A DNA stretch of 64,000 bases from Luteimicrobium xylanilyticum (GCF_009429125.1 NZ_CP045529.1:2108001-2172000); one strand, 5' to 3'; counted from the stretch's first letter, positions 28,468 through 36,474 are shown. Translations and numbers: made by a program. The notes: generated by a model not told the origin, from the letters alone.

Positions 28468-29421
28468 TCAGTCCTCGTGGTGGTCGTGATCGTGGTGGTC
28501 GTGATCGCCGTGATCGTGGTCGCTGATCGGGACGACGACGCGGTCCCGCATCTCCTCCGCGTGCTCGCGGTCGGCCACGACGGCCTGGTAGGAGTTGGTG
28601 CGCCCGCGCTTCCAGTAGCCACCGATGTCCGACTGCTTCCGGCCGATCCCGTGCGCACGGGCCCACCGCCGCACGGGCTTGACGCACCCGGCCTCGGCGA
28701 AGGCCCAGACGTAGGTCCAGACGTCGTCGGGCAGGTCGATCCTCTCGGCGAAGTCGCCGAGCAGCGTCGTCGTGCCCGGCTCGGCGCCGTCCCGCGACAG
28801 CCAGGTGACCGTGAACCCGTCGGGGACCCGAAGGTCCTGCCGCTCGGCGTCGTCGTGGATCTCGATCGCCGCGACGCCCCGGGCGTCGGACGGAAGCTCC
28901 TCGAGCCAGCGCGCGAGGGCCGGGAGCCCGGTCTCGTCGGCGAGCAGCACGAGCAAGCCGAACTCGGGCCCGACGACGATCCCCGGTCGCGGTCCGGCGA
29001 CCCACAGCCGGTCGCCCGGCTCGGCCCCCTGCGCCCAGTCGGCGGCGAGGCCCCCGGGGTGCACGACGAAGTCGAGGTCGACCTCGCGGGCCACCGGGTC
29101 GTACCGGCGCACCGAGTACTCGCGGGTGGGAGGGAAGGGCTCGGGCCACTCGAGGTGGTCCTCGCCCTCCTCCTGCCAGGGGTGCCGCACGACGTCGCTG
29201 CCGGGGTCGGGGAAGACGAGCTTGCAGTGCTCGTCCGGCAGGTGGGACTCGAAGCCCGCGAGCTCGTCCCCGCCCAGCGTCACGCGGACCATGCGCGGCG
29301 TGACGTGGGAACGGCGCAGCACCGTGAGCTGCCGGATCCGGGTCGGGAAGTGGTTGAAGGACGCCTCGGGCTGGGGGCCGCGGTCCGTGGTCGCCTCGGT
29401 CATCGTCCCGGTCCCGCTCAT
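28468..29421 (-). CDS. Siderophore-interacting protein (FAD/NADPH ferric reductase) with His-rich tail
   Basis: A SIP/ViuB-family flavoprotein of 317 residues that reduces ferric siderophores in the cytoplasm to release iron. The FAD site motif is REYSVRRYD and the NAD(P)H-binding part includes WAFAEAGCVKPVRRWAR and SDIGGYWKRGRTN, typical of the family. The C-terminus is unusual: the last 17 residues alternate Asp and His (eight His), a likely divalent metal-binding tail. The ATG overlaps the stop of the binding-protein gene (ATGA), so the reductase is made with the uptake system. Confidence 0.92.
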   Translation of the reverse strand: MSGTGTMTEATTDRGPQPEASFNHFPTRIRQLTVLRRSHVTPRMVRVTLGGDELAGFESHLPDEHCKLVFPDPGSDVVRHPWQEEGEDHLEWPEPFPPTREYSVRRYDPVAREVDLDFVVHPGGLAADWAQGAEPGDRLWVAGPRPGIVVGPEFGLLVLLADETGLPALARWLEELPSDARGVAAIEIHDDAERQDLRVPDGFTVTWLSRDGAEPGTTTLLGDFAERIDLPDDVWTYVWAFAEAGCVKPVRRWARAHGIGRKQSDIGGYWKRGRTNSYQAVVADREHAEEMRDRVVVPISDHDHGDHDHHDHDHHED

Positions 29422-30398
29422 GCGTCCGCCGCGAGCTTCTCCGCTGCGGCCTGCAGGTCGGCGACCTGCTTCTCCGCGGCGTCGAACGTGTACACGATCC
29501 CCGACGTCAGCGGGAAGACGTGGCCCGCCTCCGCCGCGGGGAGCCGCTTGAACGACGCGCTGTCGAGCACGGCCTGGACGTCGGTGGGCACGGTGCCGTC
29601 GAGGTTCACCTCGTAGAAGATGGCGTCCTGGTCGGCGAGGTCGGGCAGGTTCTCGGCGGCGAGCTCGGTGACGTACCGCTCGGGAGCCTTGGTGTAGGTC
29701 GGGTTGTAACCGAAGCCGGCTGCGGAGATCCGGCGGTAGGAGAGGGACTTCGACGTCTCGACCCAGATCGTGCCCTGCGACGAGGAGAAGTCGGTGACCT
29801 GGAGCGCGCCGAGCGTGTCGCCGTAGGTCTTCTTGAGGTCGGCGAGCTCGGCGTCGATCTTCTTCTCGCGCGCGTCGTAGTCCGTGCTCCGGCCGACGAC
29901 GTCGGCCAGCGCGGTGTAGTTGTCCCAGACGTCGGTGGGCTCGGCGATCTTGAGCACGACGGTCGGGGCGACCTTCGACAGCTCGTCGTAGTCGATCTTC
30001 AGGCCCCCGTTGTCCATCCCGACGATGAGGTCGGGCTTCGCGGCGATGACCTTCTCCAGGTCCACGCCTTCGAAGGTGCCGACCGTCGGGAGGTCCTTGA
30101 CCTTGGCGAACGTGTCCGACCCGAGCTCGGTCTCGAGCATCTCCCCTTCGAGCGTCGCCACCGGGACGACGCCCATGTCGGCGAGCTCGGAGCCGGTGCG
30201 CCACAGCGCGACGACCCGCTTCGGGTGCTCGGGGACCTCCACGGTCGTGCCGGTGAAGGTCGACTTCACGGCGTGCGTGGCGGCACCCGTCGAGCCGGAG
30301 GAGCTCGTGGCGTCGGACGAGCCGCTGCACGCGGCGAGGGTCGTGGCGAGCGCGGCCGCGGAGAGGGCGGCGGCAGCACGGGACGGCGAGAGGCGCAT
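29418..30398 (-). CDS. Iron-siderophore ABC transporter substrate-binding lipoprotein
   Basis: A FepB/FhuD-type periplasmic-binding protein anchored as a lipoprotein. The signal peptide ends in the lipobox LAAC with C24. A Ser/Thr linker follows, then the family start VVALWRTGSELADMGV and the KPDLIVGMDN and APTVVLKIAEP segments. At 326 residues it has normal length. It is divergent from the two permease genes, and a palindromic iron-box-like site lies in the shared 62-bp intergenic region, so expression should rise when iron is scarce. Confidence 0.94.
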   Translation of the reverse strand: MRLSPSRAAAALSAAALATTLAACSGSSDATSSSGSTGAATHAVKSTFTGTTVEVPEHPKRVVALWRTGSELADMGVVPVATLEGEMLETELGSDTFAKVKDLPTVGTFEGVDLEKVIAAKPDLIVGMDNGGLKIDYDELSKVAPTVVLKIAEPTDVWDNYTALADVVGRSTDYDAREKKIDAELADLKKTYGDTLGALQVTDFSSSQGTIWVETSKSLSYRRISAAGFGYNPTYTKAPERYVTELAAENLPDLADQDAIFYEVNLDGTVPTDVQAVLDSASFKRLPAAEAGHVFPLTSGIVYTFDAAEKQVADLQAAAEKLAADA

Positions 30399-30426
30399 GC
30401 GGAAGACACTTTCGATCGGTCGGAAC

Positions 30427-30445
30427 TTAGGCGCGCCTAACCTAC
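30427..30445. promoter_or_regulatory. IdeR/DtxR-like iron box
   Basis: TTAGGCGCGCCTAA is a perfect 14-bp palindrome, and extending it to TTAGGCGCGCCTAACCTAC gives a 14-of-19 match to the consensus TTAGGTTAGGCTAACCTAA. It lies between the divergent binding-protein and permease genes, overlapping the likely promoters of both. Confidence 0.75.
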
Positions 30446-30447
30446 CT

Positions 30448-30453
30448 TAGGAT
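30448..30453 (+). promoter_or_regulatory. -10 box of the siderophore permease operon
   Basis: TAGGAT ends 7 nt before the permease ATG, next to the iron box. This suits a leaderless or near-leaderless transcript that a bound iron regulator would block. TAGGA could also serve as a weak ribosome site. Confidence 0.55.
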
Positions 30454-30460
30454 ACCCTTC

Positions 30461-31474
30461 ATGCCGCAAGTCCCTCGCGCCCGCGGACGGACCGTCGTCG
30501 TGCTCGCGTCGCTCGCCGCCCTCGTCGTCGCCGCGACGCTGCTCAGCCTCGCTGTCGGAGCCCGGTCCATCCCCCTGCCCGACGTCCTGCACGCCCTGAC
30601 GGGCGGTCACGCCACGGACGACGCGGTCGTCGTGACGAGCCAACGGCTCCCCCGGACCCTCGTGGCGCTCGGGGCGGGCGCCGCCCTGGGTGCGGCAGGC
30701 GCGCTCATGCAGGGCCACGTGCGCAACCCGCTCGCCGACCCCGGCCTGTTCGGCGTCAACGCCGGCGCCGCGCTGGGGGTCGCCGTCCTCGTCTTCGTCC
30801 TCGGCGTCGACGCCCCCGGCGCAGTCGTCGCGGCCGCGCTCGTCGGCGCGGCCGCCGCCGCCAGCGTGCTCTTCGTCCTCGGCCTCCGTTCCCTGCAGGG
30901 CGGGGCGGTCGTGCTGCTGGCCGTCCTGGGCACGTCGCTCGCCGCGTTCCTGGGCGCCATCACCTCGAGCTTCGTCCTGCTCGACCGCCAGACCCTCGAC
31001 GTGATGCGCTTCTGGCAGGTGGGCTCGGTCGCCGGGCGCGACACGTCGGCTGCCGCGCTCGTGCTCCCCCTCGTCGTGTGCGGCCTGGTCCTCGCGCTCG
31101 CCAACGGCTTCTCCCTGCGCAGCCTGGGCCTCGGCGAAGACGTCGCCCGGACCCTCGGCACGCGCGTCGTGCGCGCACGCGTCGTCGGGATCGGCGCGGT
31201 CACGCTGCTCGCGGGGGCCGCGACCGCCGTCTGCGGCCCCATCAGCTTCGTGGGACTCGTCGCCCCGCACCTGGCCCGGCGGCTCACCGGGCACGACTAC
31301 GCCGCCCTCGTGCCCGCCGCCGCGCTCGCCGGTGCGGCGGTGCTCCTCCTCGCCGACACGGCCGGCCGCATCGTCGCCCCGCCGGGCGAGCTCCAGGCCG
31401 GGATCGTGATGGCGGTGATCGGCGCGCCGATCCTGCTCGCCGTCGCGCGCCGACGCCGGGTCGTGGCACTGTGA
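30461..31474 (+). CDS. FecCD-type iron-siderophore ABC permease 1
   Basis: A BtuC/FecCD permease of 337 residues with about ten hydrophobic helices. Family markers are RLPRTLVALGAGAALGAAGALMQG, the NPLADPGLFGVNAGAA segment and the C-terminal GPISFVGLVAPHLARRLTGHDY, which contacts the ATPase. The stop overlaps the start of the second permease (GTGA). Together with the next two genes it forms an importer fed by the divergent binding protein. Confidence 0.94.
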   Translation: MPQVPRARGRTVVVLASLAALVVAATLLSLAVGARSIPLPDVLHALTGGHATDDAVVVTSQRLPRTLVALGAGAALGAAGALMQGHVRNPLADPGLFGVNAGAALGVAVLVFVLGVDAPGAVVAAALVGAAAAASVLFVLGLRSLQGGAVVLLAVLGTSLAAFLGAITSSFVLLDRQTLDVMRFWQVGSVAGRDTSAAALVLPLVVCGLVLALANGFSLRSLGLGEDVARTLGTRVVRARVVGIGAVTLLAGAATAVCGPISFVGLVAPHLARRLTGHDYAALVPAAALAGAAVLLLADTAGRIVAPPGELQAGIVMAVIGAPILLAVARRRRVVAL

Positions 31475-32511
31475 CGGGCCTGACGCTCGGACCGGTCGGG
31501 CTGCGGGTCCGACGGCGCGCCGTCGTCGCCTCGCTCGCCCTGCTGCTCGTCGTCGTCGGGCTCGGCGCCCTCGGCCTGCTCACCGGGCCGCTCGGGCTGC
31601 CCGTCGACCGGGTCCTCGACGCGCTCGTCGGGTCCGGCAGCCCCCTGGACCAGCTCGTCGTGACACAGCGCACGGACCGCCTGCTGGGCGCGCTCCTCGT
31701 GGGTGCCGCGCTCGGCGCTGCGGGTGCGCTCACCCAGTCGATCACCCGGAACCCCGTCGCGAGCCCCGACGTGCTCGGCGTCACCGCAGGGGCCAGCGCG
31801 TTCGCGGTCGCCGCGTCCGTGCGCCCCGACGACGTGCAGGCGCTGCTCGGGCTGCCCGCACAGTCGGCCGCCGTCGTCGGCACGCTCGTCGGCGGGATCG
31901 TGACCGCAGCGGTCGTCCTGCTGCTCGCCCATCGCGGCGGCTTCGACGGCTACCGCCTCGTCCTCGTGGGCCTCGCCGTCAACGCGCTCGCCCTCGCGGT
32001 CGTGGCGTGGCTGCTCACGCGTGCGGAGTCCGAGGACGCCGCGGTCGCCACCCGCTGGCTCGTGGGGTCCCTCGACGGCGTGGACCACGGCCTGCTCCTG
32101 CCCTTCGGTCTGCTCGTCGGGGTCTGCCTCGTGACCTGCCTCGTGCTCGCCGACCGGCTCGGCGCGATGCGGCTCGGGCCTGACGTCGCGAGCACCCTCG
32201 GCGCGACGTCGGGCGCCACGGTCCCGGCAGCCCTGGCCGTCAGCGTCCTGCTCGCAGCGGGCGCGACGGCGGTGGCCGGCCCGATCTCCCTGGTCGCCTT
32301 CGCAGCCCCGCAGGTCGCGCTCCGGCTGCTCGGCACCGCCGGCCCCACGCCGCTCGCCGGCGCCCTCACGGGGGCCGCGCTGCTCCTCGCCGCCGACACG
32401 GCCGCCCAGGCGCTCCCCGTCGCCCTGCCGGTGGGCATCGTGACGTCCGTCCTCGGCGCCCCGTTCCTGCTCTTCCTCGTCGCCCGATCGCTCCGGAGGA
32501 CCCGTGGCTGA
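31471..32511 (+). CDS. FecCD-type iron-siderophore ABC permease 2
   Basis: The second FecCD permease, 346 residues, partner of the preceding gene. It has TDRLLGALLVGAALGAAGALTQS, NPVASPDVLGVTAGASA and the C-terminal GPISLVAFAAPQVALRLLG segment where the family ATPase-coupling helix lies. That segment has APQVALRL in place of the usual APHxARxL, a mild divergence. The GTG start overlaps the stop of permease 1, and its own stop overlaps the ATPase gene by 8 nt. Confidence 0.93.
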   Translation: MTGLTLGPVGLRVRRRAVVASLALLLVVVGLGALGLLTGPLGLPVDRVLDALVGSGSPLDQLVVTQRTDRLLGALLVGAALGAAGALTQSITRNPVASPDVLGVTAGASAFAVAASVRPDDVQALLGLPAQSAAVVGTLVGGIVTAAVVLLLAHRGGFDGYRLVLVGLAVNALALAVVAWLLTRAESEDAAVATRWLVGSLDGVDHGLLLPFGLLVGVCLVTCLVLADRLGAMRLGPDVASTLGATSGATVPAALAVSVLLAAGATAVAGPISLVAFAAPQVALRLLGTAGPTPLAGALTGAALLLAADTAAQALPVALPVGIVTSVLGAPFLLFLVARSLRRTRG

Positions 32512-33346
32512 CCACCCCCGCACCACCACGCTGCACGAGCCGGCCGCCGCCCCGACTCCGGCCGCCGCTCCCGCCCTCCGAGCCCGCGGGCTCACCGCGG
32601 GCTACGAGGGGCGGATCGTGCTCGAGAAGCTCGATCTCGACGTCGAGGCGGGCCGGATCACCACCGTGCTCGGACCCAACGGCTGCGGGAAGTCGACGCT
32701 CCTGCGCACCCTCGGCAGGCTCGTCCGCCCACGCGAGGGGACCGTCGAGCTGCTCGGTCGGCCGCTGCCCGCGCTGCGCCCCCGGGAGCTGGCCCGCCGG
32801 CTCGCACTGCTCCCCCAGTCGCCGGTCGCGCCCGAGGGCATGACCGTCGGCGACCTCGCGGAGCGCGGCAGGCAGCCGCACCGGCCGTGGTACCGGCCGT
32901 GGTCGCCGGAAGACGCGGCGATCGCGACCGAGGCGATGACCTCGACCGGCGTCGCCGACCTGGCGTCGCGACCGCTCGACGAGCTGTCCGGCGGTCAGCG
33001 CCAGCGGGCGTGGATCGCGATGACCCTCGCCCAGCAGCCGGACGTGCTCCTCCTCGACGAGCCCACGACCCACCTCGACCTCGCGCACGCCGTCGACGTC
33101 CTCGACCTCGTCGTCCGGCTGCGGTCGCAGGGCATCACCGTCGTGACCGTCCTGCACGACCTCAGCCTCGCAGCCCGCTACAGCGACACCGTCGTCGTGC
33201 TGCAGGACGGCCGGGTCCGAGCGCAGGGCCCGCCCGCCGACGTCCTCGACGCCGGCCTGCTCCGCGAGGTGTTCGGGCTGGACGCGCGCGTCTACCCGGA
33301 CCCCGTCGACGGGCGACCGACGGTCGTCCCCGTGGGACACGCCTGA
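32504..33346 (+). CDS. Iron-siderophore ABC transporter ATP-binding protein
   Basis: A FepC/FhuC-type ATPase of 280 residues. Walker A is GPNGCGKST, the Q-loop LLPQSPVAPEGMTV, the signature LSGGQRQRAWIAM, Walker B VLLLDEPTTHLD, and the switch histidine HDLSLA. About 25 extra Pro/Ala residues precede the core. CGGAGGACCC precedes the GTG start, which lies inside the end of permease 2. It closes the uptake operon; a short CGCAAG/CTTGCG hairpin at 33364-33379 could be a weak terminator. Confidence 0.94.
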   Translation: MADHPRTTTLHEPAAAPTPAAAPALRARGLTAGYEGRIVLEKLDLDVEAGRITTVLGPNGCGKSTLLRTLGRLVRPREGTVELLGRPLPALRPRELARRLALLPQSPVAPEGMTVGDLAERGRQPHRPWYRPWSPEDAAIATEAMTSTGVADLASRPLDELSGGQRQRAWIAMTLAQQPDVLLLDEPTTHLDLAHAVDVLDLVVRLRSQGITVVTVLHDLSLAARYSDTVVVLQDGRVRAQGPPADVLDAGLLREVFGLDARVYPDPVDGRPTVVPVGHA

Positions 33347-33383
33347 CACGGCGTCGCGGTGCCCGCAAGGCCCCTTGCGAGGA

Positions 33384-33680
33384 TCACGGTCGGCCGACGG
33401 CCCCGGCGCGGCCGGCGCTGTCGACGCGCGTGCCCTCGGGTGGTGTCGGGACGTCGAGCGCGGTGGTGCGGACGGCCGGCCGCACGGATGCCTCCTCGTA
33501 GATCGCGAGGCGCCGTCGCGCGAGCTCGGAGAACATCGGCAGGCCGTCGACCTCTCCCCCGTGGACGAGCCGGGTCAGGACCTGGCTCTCGAGGTGGTCG
33601 AGCTCGGCGAGCCGGCGTCGATCCGTCGCGTCGAGCTTCTTGTACACCTGAGCGAGCGTCACCGTCTGCGTCACCTTCAC
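33384..33680 (-). CDS. Small conserved-looking protein downstream of tRNA-Val
   Basis: A 98-residue protein I do not recognise. It starts MKVTQTVTLAQVYKKLDATDRRRLAELDHLESQVLTR-like (read from position 33680), is helical and charged, and ends in a Pro/Gly/Arg-rich tail. TGGAGGTAC directly precedes the GTG, a strong ribosome site that supports translation. It is convergent with the siderophore ATPase and reads away from the tRNA-Val gene behind it. The C-terminal ADVP-like segment gives no clue to function. Confidence 0.6.
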   Translation of the reverse strand: MKVTQTVTLAQVYKKLDATDRRRLAELDHLESQVLTRLVHGGEVDGLPMFSELARRRLAIYEEASVRPAVRTTALDVPTPPEGTRVDSAGRAGAVGRP

Positions 33681-33800
33681 GTACCTCCACGAGCCCGAGC
33701 CGGTCGTGGACAGCCTGCCCGCCCCACCTGGGACGAACCTCAGAGCTCGCAGGCCGCGCATCATGACAGCGCACGACGGGGCGCAGCTCGCGGACACGAA

Positions 33801-33832
33801 AGAGGCGCTCCCTCGATCGAGAAAGCGCCTCT
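33801..33832 (-). terminator. Terminator of tRNA-Val(CAC)
   Basis: AGAGGCGCT and AGCGCCTCT form a 9-bp stem, followed on the minus strand by TTTCGT. It lies 15 bp downstream of the tRNA CCA end. The same AGAGGCGC stem is used after the other tRNA group in this window. Confidence 0.8.
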
Positions 33833-33847
33833 GACGTGCGGTGATGC

Positions 33848-33922
33848 TGGTGGGCGATACTGGGTTCGAACCAGTGACCTCTTCGGTGTGAACGAAGCGC
33901 GCTACCACTGCGCCAATCGCCC
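33848..33922 (-). tRNA. tRNA-Val (anticodon CAC)
   Basis: The minus strand gives a full cloverleaf: acceptor GGGCGAT/ATCGCCC, discriminator A, anticodon stem CTTCG/CGAAG around loop TTCACAC (CAC at 34-36, reading GTG), and a T arm with GGTTCGAACC. CCA is encoded. It is very similar to the tRNA-Val(GAC) gene 2.4 kb away. Confidence 0.95.
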
Positions 33923-34013
33923 GGATCACACGCTGGATCTCACCGGCAGGACCGGTGCACCAGGTGCGCGCTCAAGAATAGCGGCTCGGGCGCGTGGTGC
34001 GAAACCGACACCC

Positions 34014-34868
34014 TCACGGATCGACGTGCTGCGCCCGACGGCGCACGAAGAGCTCCGCCGCGCGTTCGCCGAGCGGCCCGGCGGCGACGTCGACGCCGTC
34101 GAGGCGGACCACCGGCGTCACGTTCCGCACGCTGCCGGTGACGAGCAGGTGCGCACGGCCCGCCGTGACGTCGTCGAGCACGGAGAACGCGAGCTCGCCG
34201 GGGTCCGCCTCCCGGACGGGCAGACCCTCGGCCGCACCCCACTCGAGCAGGAGCTCACGGGTGATACCGGCGAGGCAGCCGCTGCTGAGCGGCGGCGTGA
34301 CGAGCTCTCCCCCGCGCTCGACGAACACGTTGGCGCCCGTGCCCTCGCACAGCTCGCCGACCGTGTTCGCGAGCAGCGCCTCGTCCGCCCCGCGCTCGAC
34401 CGCGTGCGCGAGCGCGACGACGTTCTCCGCGTACGACGTGGTCTTGAGCCCCGCGACCGCGGAACGCTCGTTGCGCACCCACGGCGACCGCACGACCGAC
34501 GACGTCAGGTGGTGCAGCCCCGGCGACGCCGCGACGACGACCGTCTGCGCGCCGGGCGTCCGCCCCGACCCGAGGGGTCCGCGCCCCGCGGTGACGGTGA
34601 TCCGCAGCCGCGCCGCGTCCGGCCCGGCGGCCCTCAGGACCTGTCCGACGGCGTCACGCACGAGGGCCTCGTCCGGCGCGTCGAGGCCGAGCCCGGCCGC
34701 GGAGCGCGCGAGCCGACGCAGGTGCCGCGTCAGCGCGAACGCCTGCCCGTCCTGCACGCCGCAGGTCTCGAAGACCCCGTCGCCGACCGTCAGCCCGTGG
34801 TCGAGCGCACCGATCGTCGCCACCTCCGGGTCGACGAGCCTCCCGTCCACCCACACCGTCGCCGTCAT
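34014..34868 (-). CDS. pabC: Aminodeoxychorismate lyase-like class IV aminotransferase
   Basis: A PLP enzyme of fold type IV (284 aa) that in this context would split aminodeoxychorismate to p-aminobenzoate and pyruvate for folate. The PLP lysine lies in GLKTTSYAENV. Other markers are GALDHGLTVGDGVFETCGVQ near the start and GELCEGTGANVFVE. GAGGAGG precedes the ATG, which overlaps the stop of the pabB-like gene (ATGA). The neighbour is what distinguishes it from D-amino acid or branched-chain aminotransferases, so the exact reaction is inferred. Confidence 0.85.
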   Translation of the reverse strand: MTATVWVDGRLVDPEVATIGALDHGLTVGDGVFETCGVQDGQAFALTRHLRRLARSAAGLGLDAPDEALVRDAVGQVLRAAGPDAARLRITVTAGRGPLGSGRTPGAQTVVVAASPGLHHLTSSVVRSPWVRNERSAVAGLKTTSYAENVVALAHAVERGADEALLANTVGELCEGTGANVFVERGGELVTPPLSSGCLAGITRELLLEWGAAEGLPVREADPGELAFSVLDDVTAGRAHLLVTGSVRNVTPVVRLDGVDVAAGPLGERAAELFVRRRAQHVDP

Positions 34869-35941
34869 CCGTCCTCCTCGTCCGTCCTGCCCGACGACGC
34901 CAGCGCCACCAGGCGTCGCGCCTTCAGCTCCGTCTCGGCCCACTCGTGGTCGGGGTCCGAGCCCCACGTGATGCCGGCGCCCGTGCCGAACCGGAGCACG
35001 CCGCCGGACCACCAGAACGTCCGGATCCCGACGGCCAGCTCGGCGCGCCCGCGCGCCGGGTCCACCCAGCCGACCGCGCCGCAGTAGGGTCCGCGCGGCA
35101 CGGGTTCGAGCCTACGGATCGCCCGGAGCGCGGACGACTTCGGCGCGCCGGAGACCGACGCCGGAGGGAACGTGGCCGCCAGGACGTCGGCCCAACCGAT
35201 GCCGGGACGCAGCCGCCCGGCGACGCGCGAGACCAGGTGCACCAGCCCGGGGTGCTCCTCCTCGGCGAGCAGGTCCATCACCTCCACGCTGCCGGGCAGG
35301 CAGACCCGCTGCAGGTCGTTGCGCACGAGGTCGGTGATCATGACGTTCTCGGCGCGGTCCTTGGCGGTCAACCCACCCGCACGCGCGGCGGTCCCCTTGA
35401 TGGGTCCCGACGTGAGCACGCCGTCCCGCAGCGAGAGGAACAGCTCCGGCGAGGCGGTGACGACCCACACCGGGTCCATGCCGCAACCGGCCGGCACGTG
35501 CACGTACCCGCCGTACGGGGCCGGGTTGCCCGTCCCGAGGACGTCCGCCAGCGCCTGTGCGTCCGGCTCGTCGCCCGCTCCGGCGCCCAACGGCGCCTCG
35601 AGCACCCGGCAGACGTTGACCTGGTAGACCTCACCGGCGCGGATCTCGGCCCGGACGGCGCGCACGGCGTCCCGGTAGGCGCCGCCACCGAGCGAGGTGC
35701 GCCACGCGTCGGGTGCGGGGCCCACCCAGGCCGGAACGCCGTCGTCGGGCGCAGGCCGGGTCCCGGCCTCCCGGAAGCGCCAGGCTCGCCCGCCCCCCTC
35801 GAACGGCACGACGACGAACCACGGGCCGCCGCGGTCGAGCGCGGCCGGGTGCTCGGCGAGGTCGAGGCACTCCACCGCGTCGCGGGCGCTCAGCCCGGCG
35901 AAGGCGGCGCTCCCTCGGCCCTCACGGCTGTCATCGGTCAC
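34865..35941 (-). CDS. pabB: Aminodeoxychorismate synthase component I
   Basis: A chorismate-utilising enzyme of 358 residues. GEVYQVNVCR, SPELFLSLRDG and the sequence PIKGT identify it; PabB has the lysine in PIKGT where anthranilate synthase TrpE has PIAGT. The C-terminal SGAPKSSALRAI and GAGITWGSDP motifs are intact. The N-terminal part is shorter than in E. coli PabB. It is coupled to pabC, giving the PABA branch of folate synthesis. No PabA glutaminase is in the window, so ammonia must come from a partner elsewhere. A TACGGT box 6 nt before the GTG start suggests a leaderless transcript. Confidence 0.88.
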   Translation of the reverse strand: MTDDSREGRGSAAFAGLSARDAVECLDLAEHPAALDRGGPWFVVVPFEGGGRAWRFREAGTRPAPDDGVPAWVGPAPDAWRTSLGGGAYRDAVRAVRAEIRAGEVYQVNVCRVLEAPLGAGAGDEPDAQALADVLGTGNPAPYGGYVHVPAGCGMDPVWVVTASPELFLSLRDGVLTSGPIKGTAARAGGLTAKDRAENVMITDLVRNDLQRVCLPGSVEVMDLLAEEEHPGLVHLVSRVAGRLRPGIGWADVLAATFPPASVSGAPKSSALRAIRRLEPVPRGPYCGAVGWVDPARGRAELAVGIRTFWWSGGVLRFGTGAGITWGSDPDHEWAETELKARRLVALASSGRTDEEDG

Positions 35942-35947
35942 GGCGCC

Positions 35948-35953
35948 ACCGTA
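35948..35953 (-). promoter_or_regulatory. -10 box of a probable leaderless transcript (pabB)
   Basis: On the minus strand TACGGT ends 6 nt before the pabB GTG and no Shine-Dalgarno sequence is present. Confidence 0.55.
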
Positions 35954-36054
35954 GCGACGACCGACCACGGGGATTGCGAGACGTCCAGGATCCGCACGAT
36001 TCCGTGGCTCGGGGGCCTCGCGCCGTTCACCTGCGGACACGTGGCGGGGCCGGT

Positions 36055-36084
36055 TTGGCTCCGGGCCCCAAAGTCGTCTAGAGT
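36055..36084 (+). promoter_or_regulatory. Promoter of the tRNA Gly-Cys-Val cluster
   Basis: TTGGCT (36055-36060) and TAGAGT (36079-36084) are separated by 18 bp. The start point would be about 36091, giving a leader of about 43 nt before tRNA-Gly. Confidence 0.65.
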
Positions 36085-36133
36085 TCTGAACGCGCCGAGA
36101 GGCCGGGGGAAATCCCCGGAACTCACGCAGCGT

Positions 36134-36206
36134 GCGGACGTGGCTCAGTTGGTAGAGCATCACCTTGCCAAGGTGAGGGTCGCGGGTTCGAGTCCCGTCG
36201 TCCGCT
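36134..36206 (+). tRNA. tRNA-Gly (anticodon GCC)
   Basis: Acceptor GCGGACG/CGTCCGC, discriminator T, D arm GCTCAGTTGGTAGAGC, anticodon stem TCACC/GGTGA with loop TTGCCAA, T arm GGGTTCGAGTCCC. Reads GGC codons. CCA is not encoded. Confidence 0.96.
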
Positions 36207-36255
36207 CGGAGGAACGAATCCTCGTGGCTCCAGGGCCTGTGGGTACGAGTCTCAA

Positions 36256-36326
36256 GGTGGAGTGGCCGAGAGGCGAGGCAGCGGCCTGCAAAGCCGTATA
36301 CACGGGTTCGAATCCCGTCTCCACCT
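36256..36326 (+). tRNA. tRNA-Cys (anticodon GCA)
   Basis: Acceptor GGTGGAG/CTCCACC, discriminator T, anticodon loop CTGCAAA with GCA at 34-36, T arm GGGTTCGAATCCC. The 5-bp anticodon stem includes one G-T pair. CCA is not encoded. Confidence 0.94.
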
Positions 36327-36353
36327 CGCAGCAATCGGATGCTCCGCATCCCT

Positions 36354-36428
36354 GGGCGATTGGCGCAGCGGTAGCGCGCTTCCCTGACACGGAAGAGGTC
36401 ACTGGTTCGATCCCAGTATCGCCCACCA
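36354..36428 (+). tRNA. tRNA-Val (anticodon GAC)
   Basis: Acceptor GGGCGAT/ATCGCCC, discriminator A, encoded CCA, anticodon stem CTTCC/GGAAG with loop CTGACAC (GAC). It differs from the tRNA-Val(CAC) gene at 33848 mainly in the anticodon arm. Confidence 0.96.
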
Positions 36429-36436
36429 GCTTCATC

Positions 36437-36474
36437 ACGAGAGGCGCTTCCCGGTACCGGGAGGCGCCTCTCGT
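36437..36474 (+). terminator. Terminator of the tRNA cluster
   Basis: ACGAGAGGCGC pairs with GCGCCTCTCGT, with an inner CCCGG/CCGGG stem, and is followed by GTTTCC. It begins 9 bp after the tRNA-Val CCA. Confidence 0.85.

Noticed and set aside
33681..33929. N-terminal extension of the small 33384 gene through tRNA-Val
   Set aside because: The extra residues come from reading the antisense-frame tRNA gene; the GTG at 33680 has a strong ribosome site and marks the real start.
36354..36428. Integration site or genomic island at the tRNA-Val gene
   Set aside because: No integrase, no partial tRNA copy as an att direct repeat, and no foreign-looking genes follow; the second valine tRNA is a complete functional gene.
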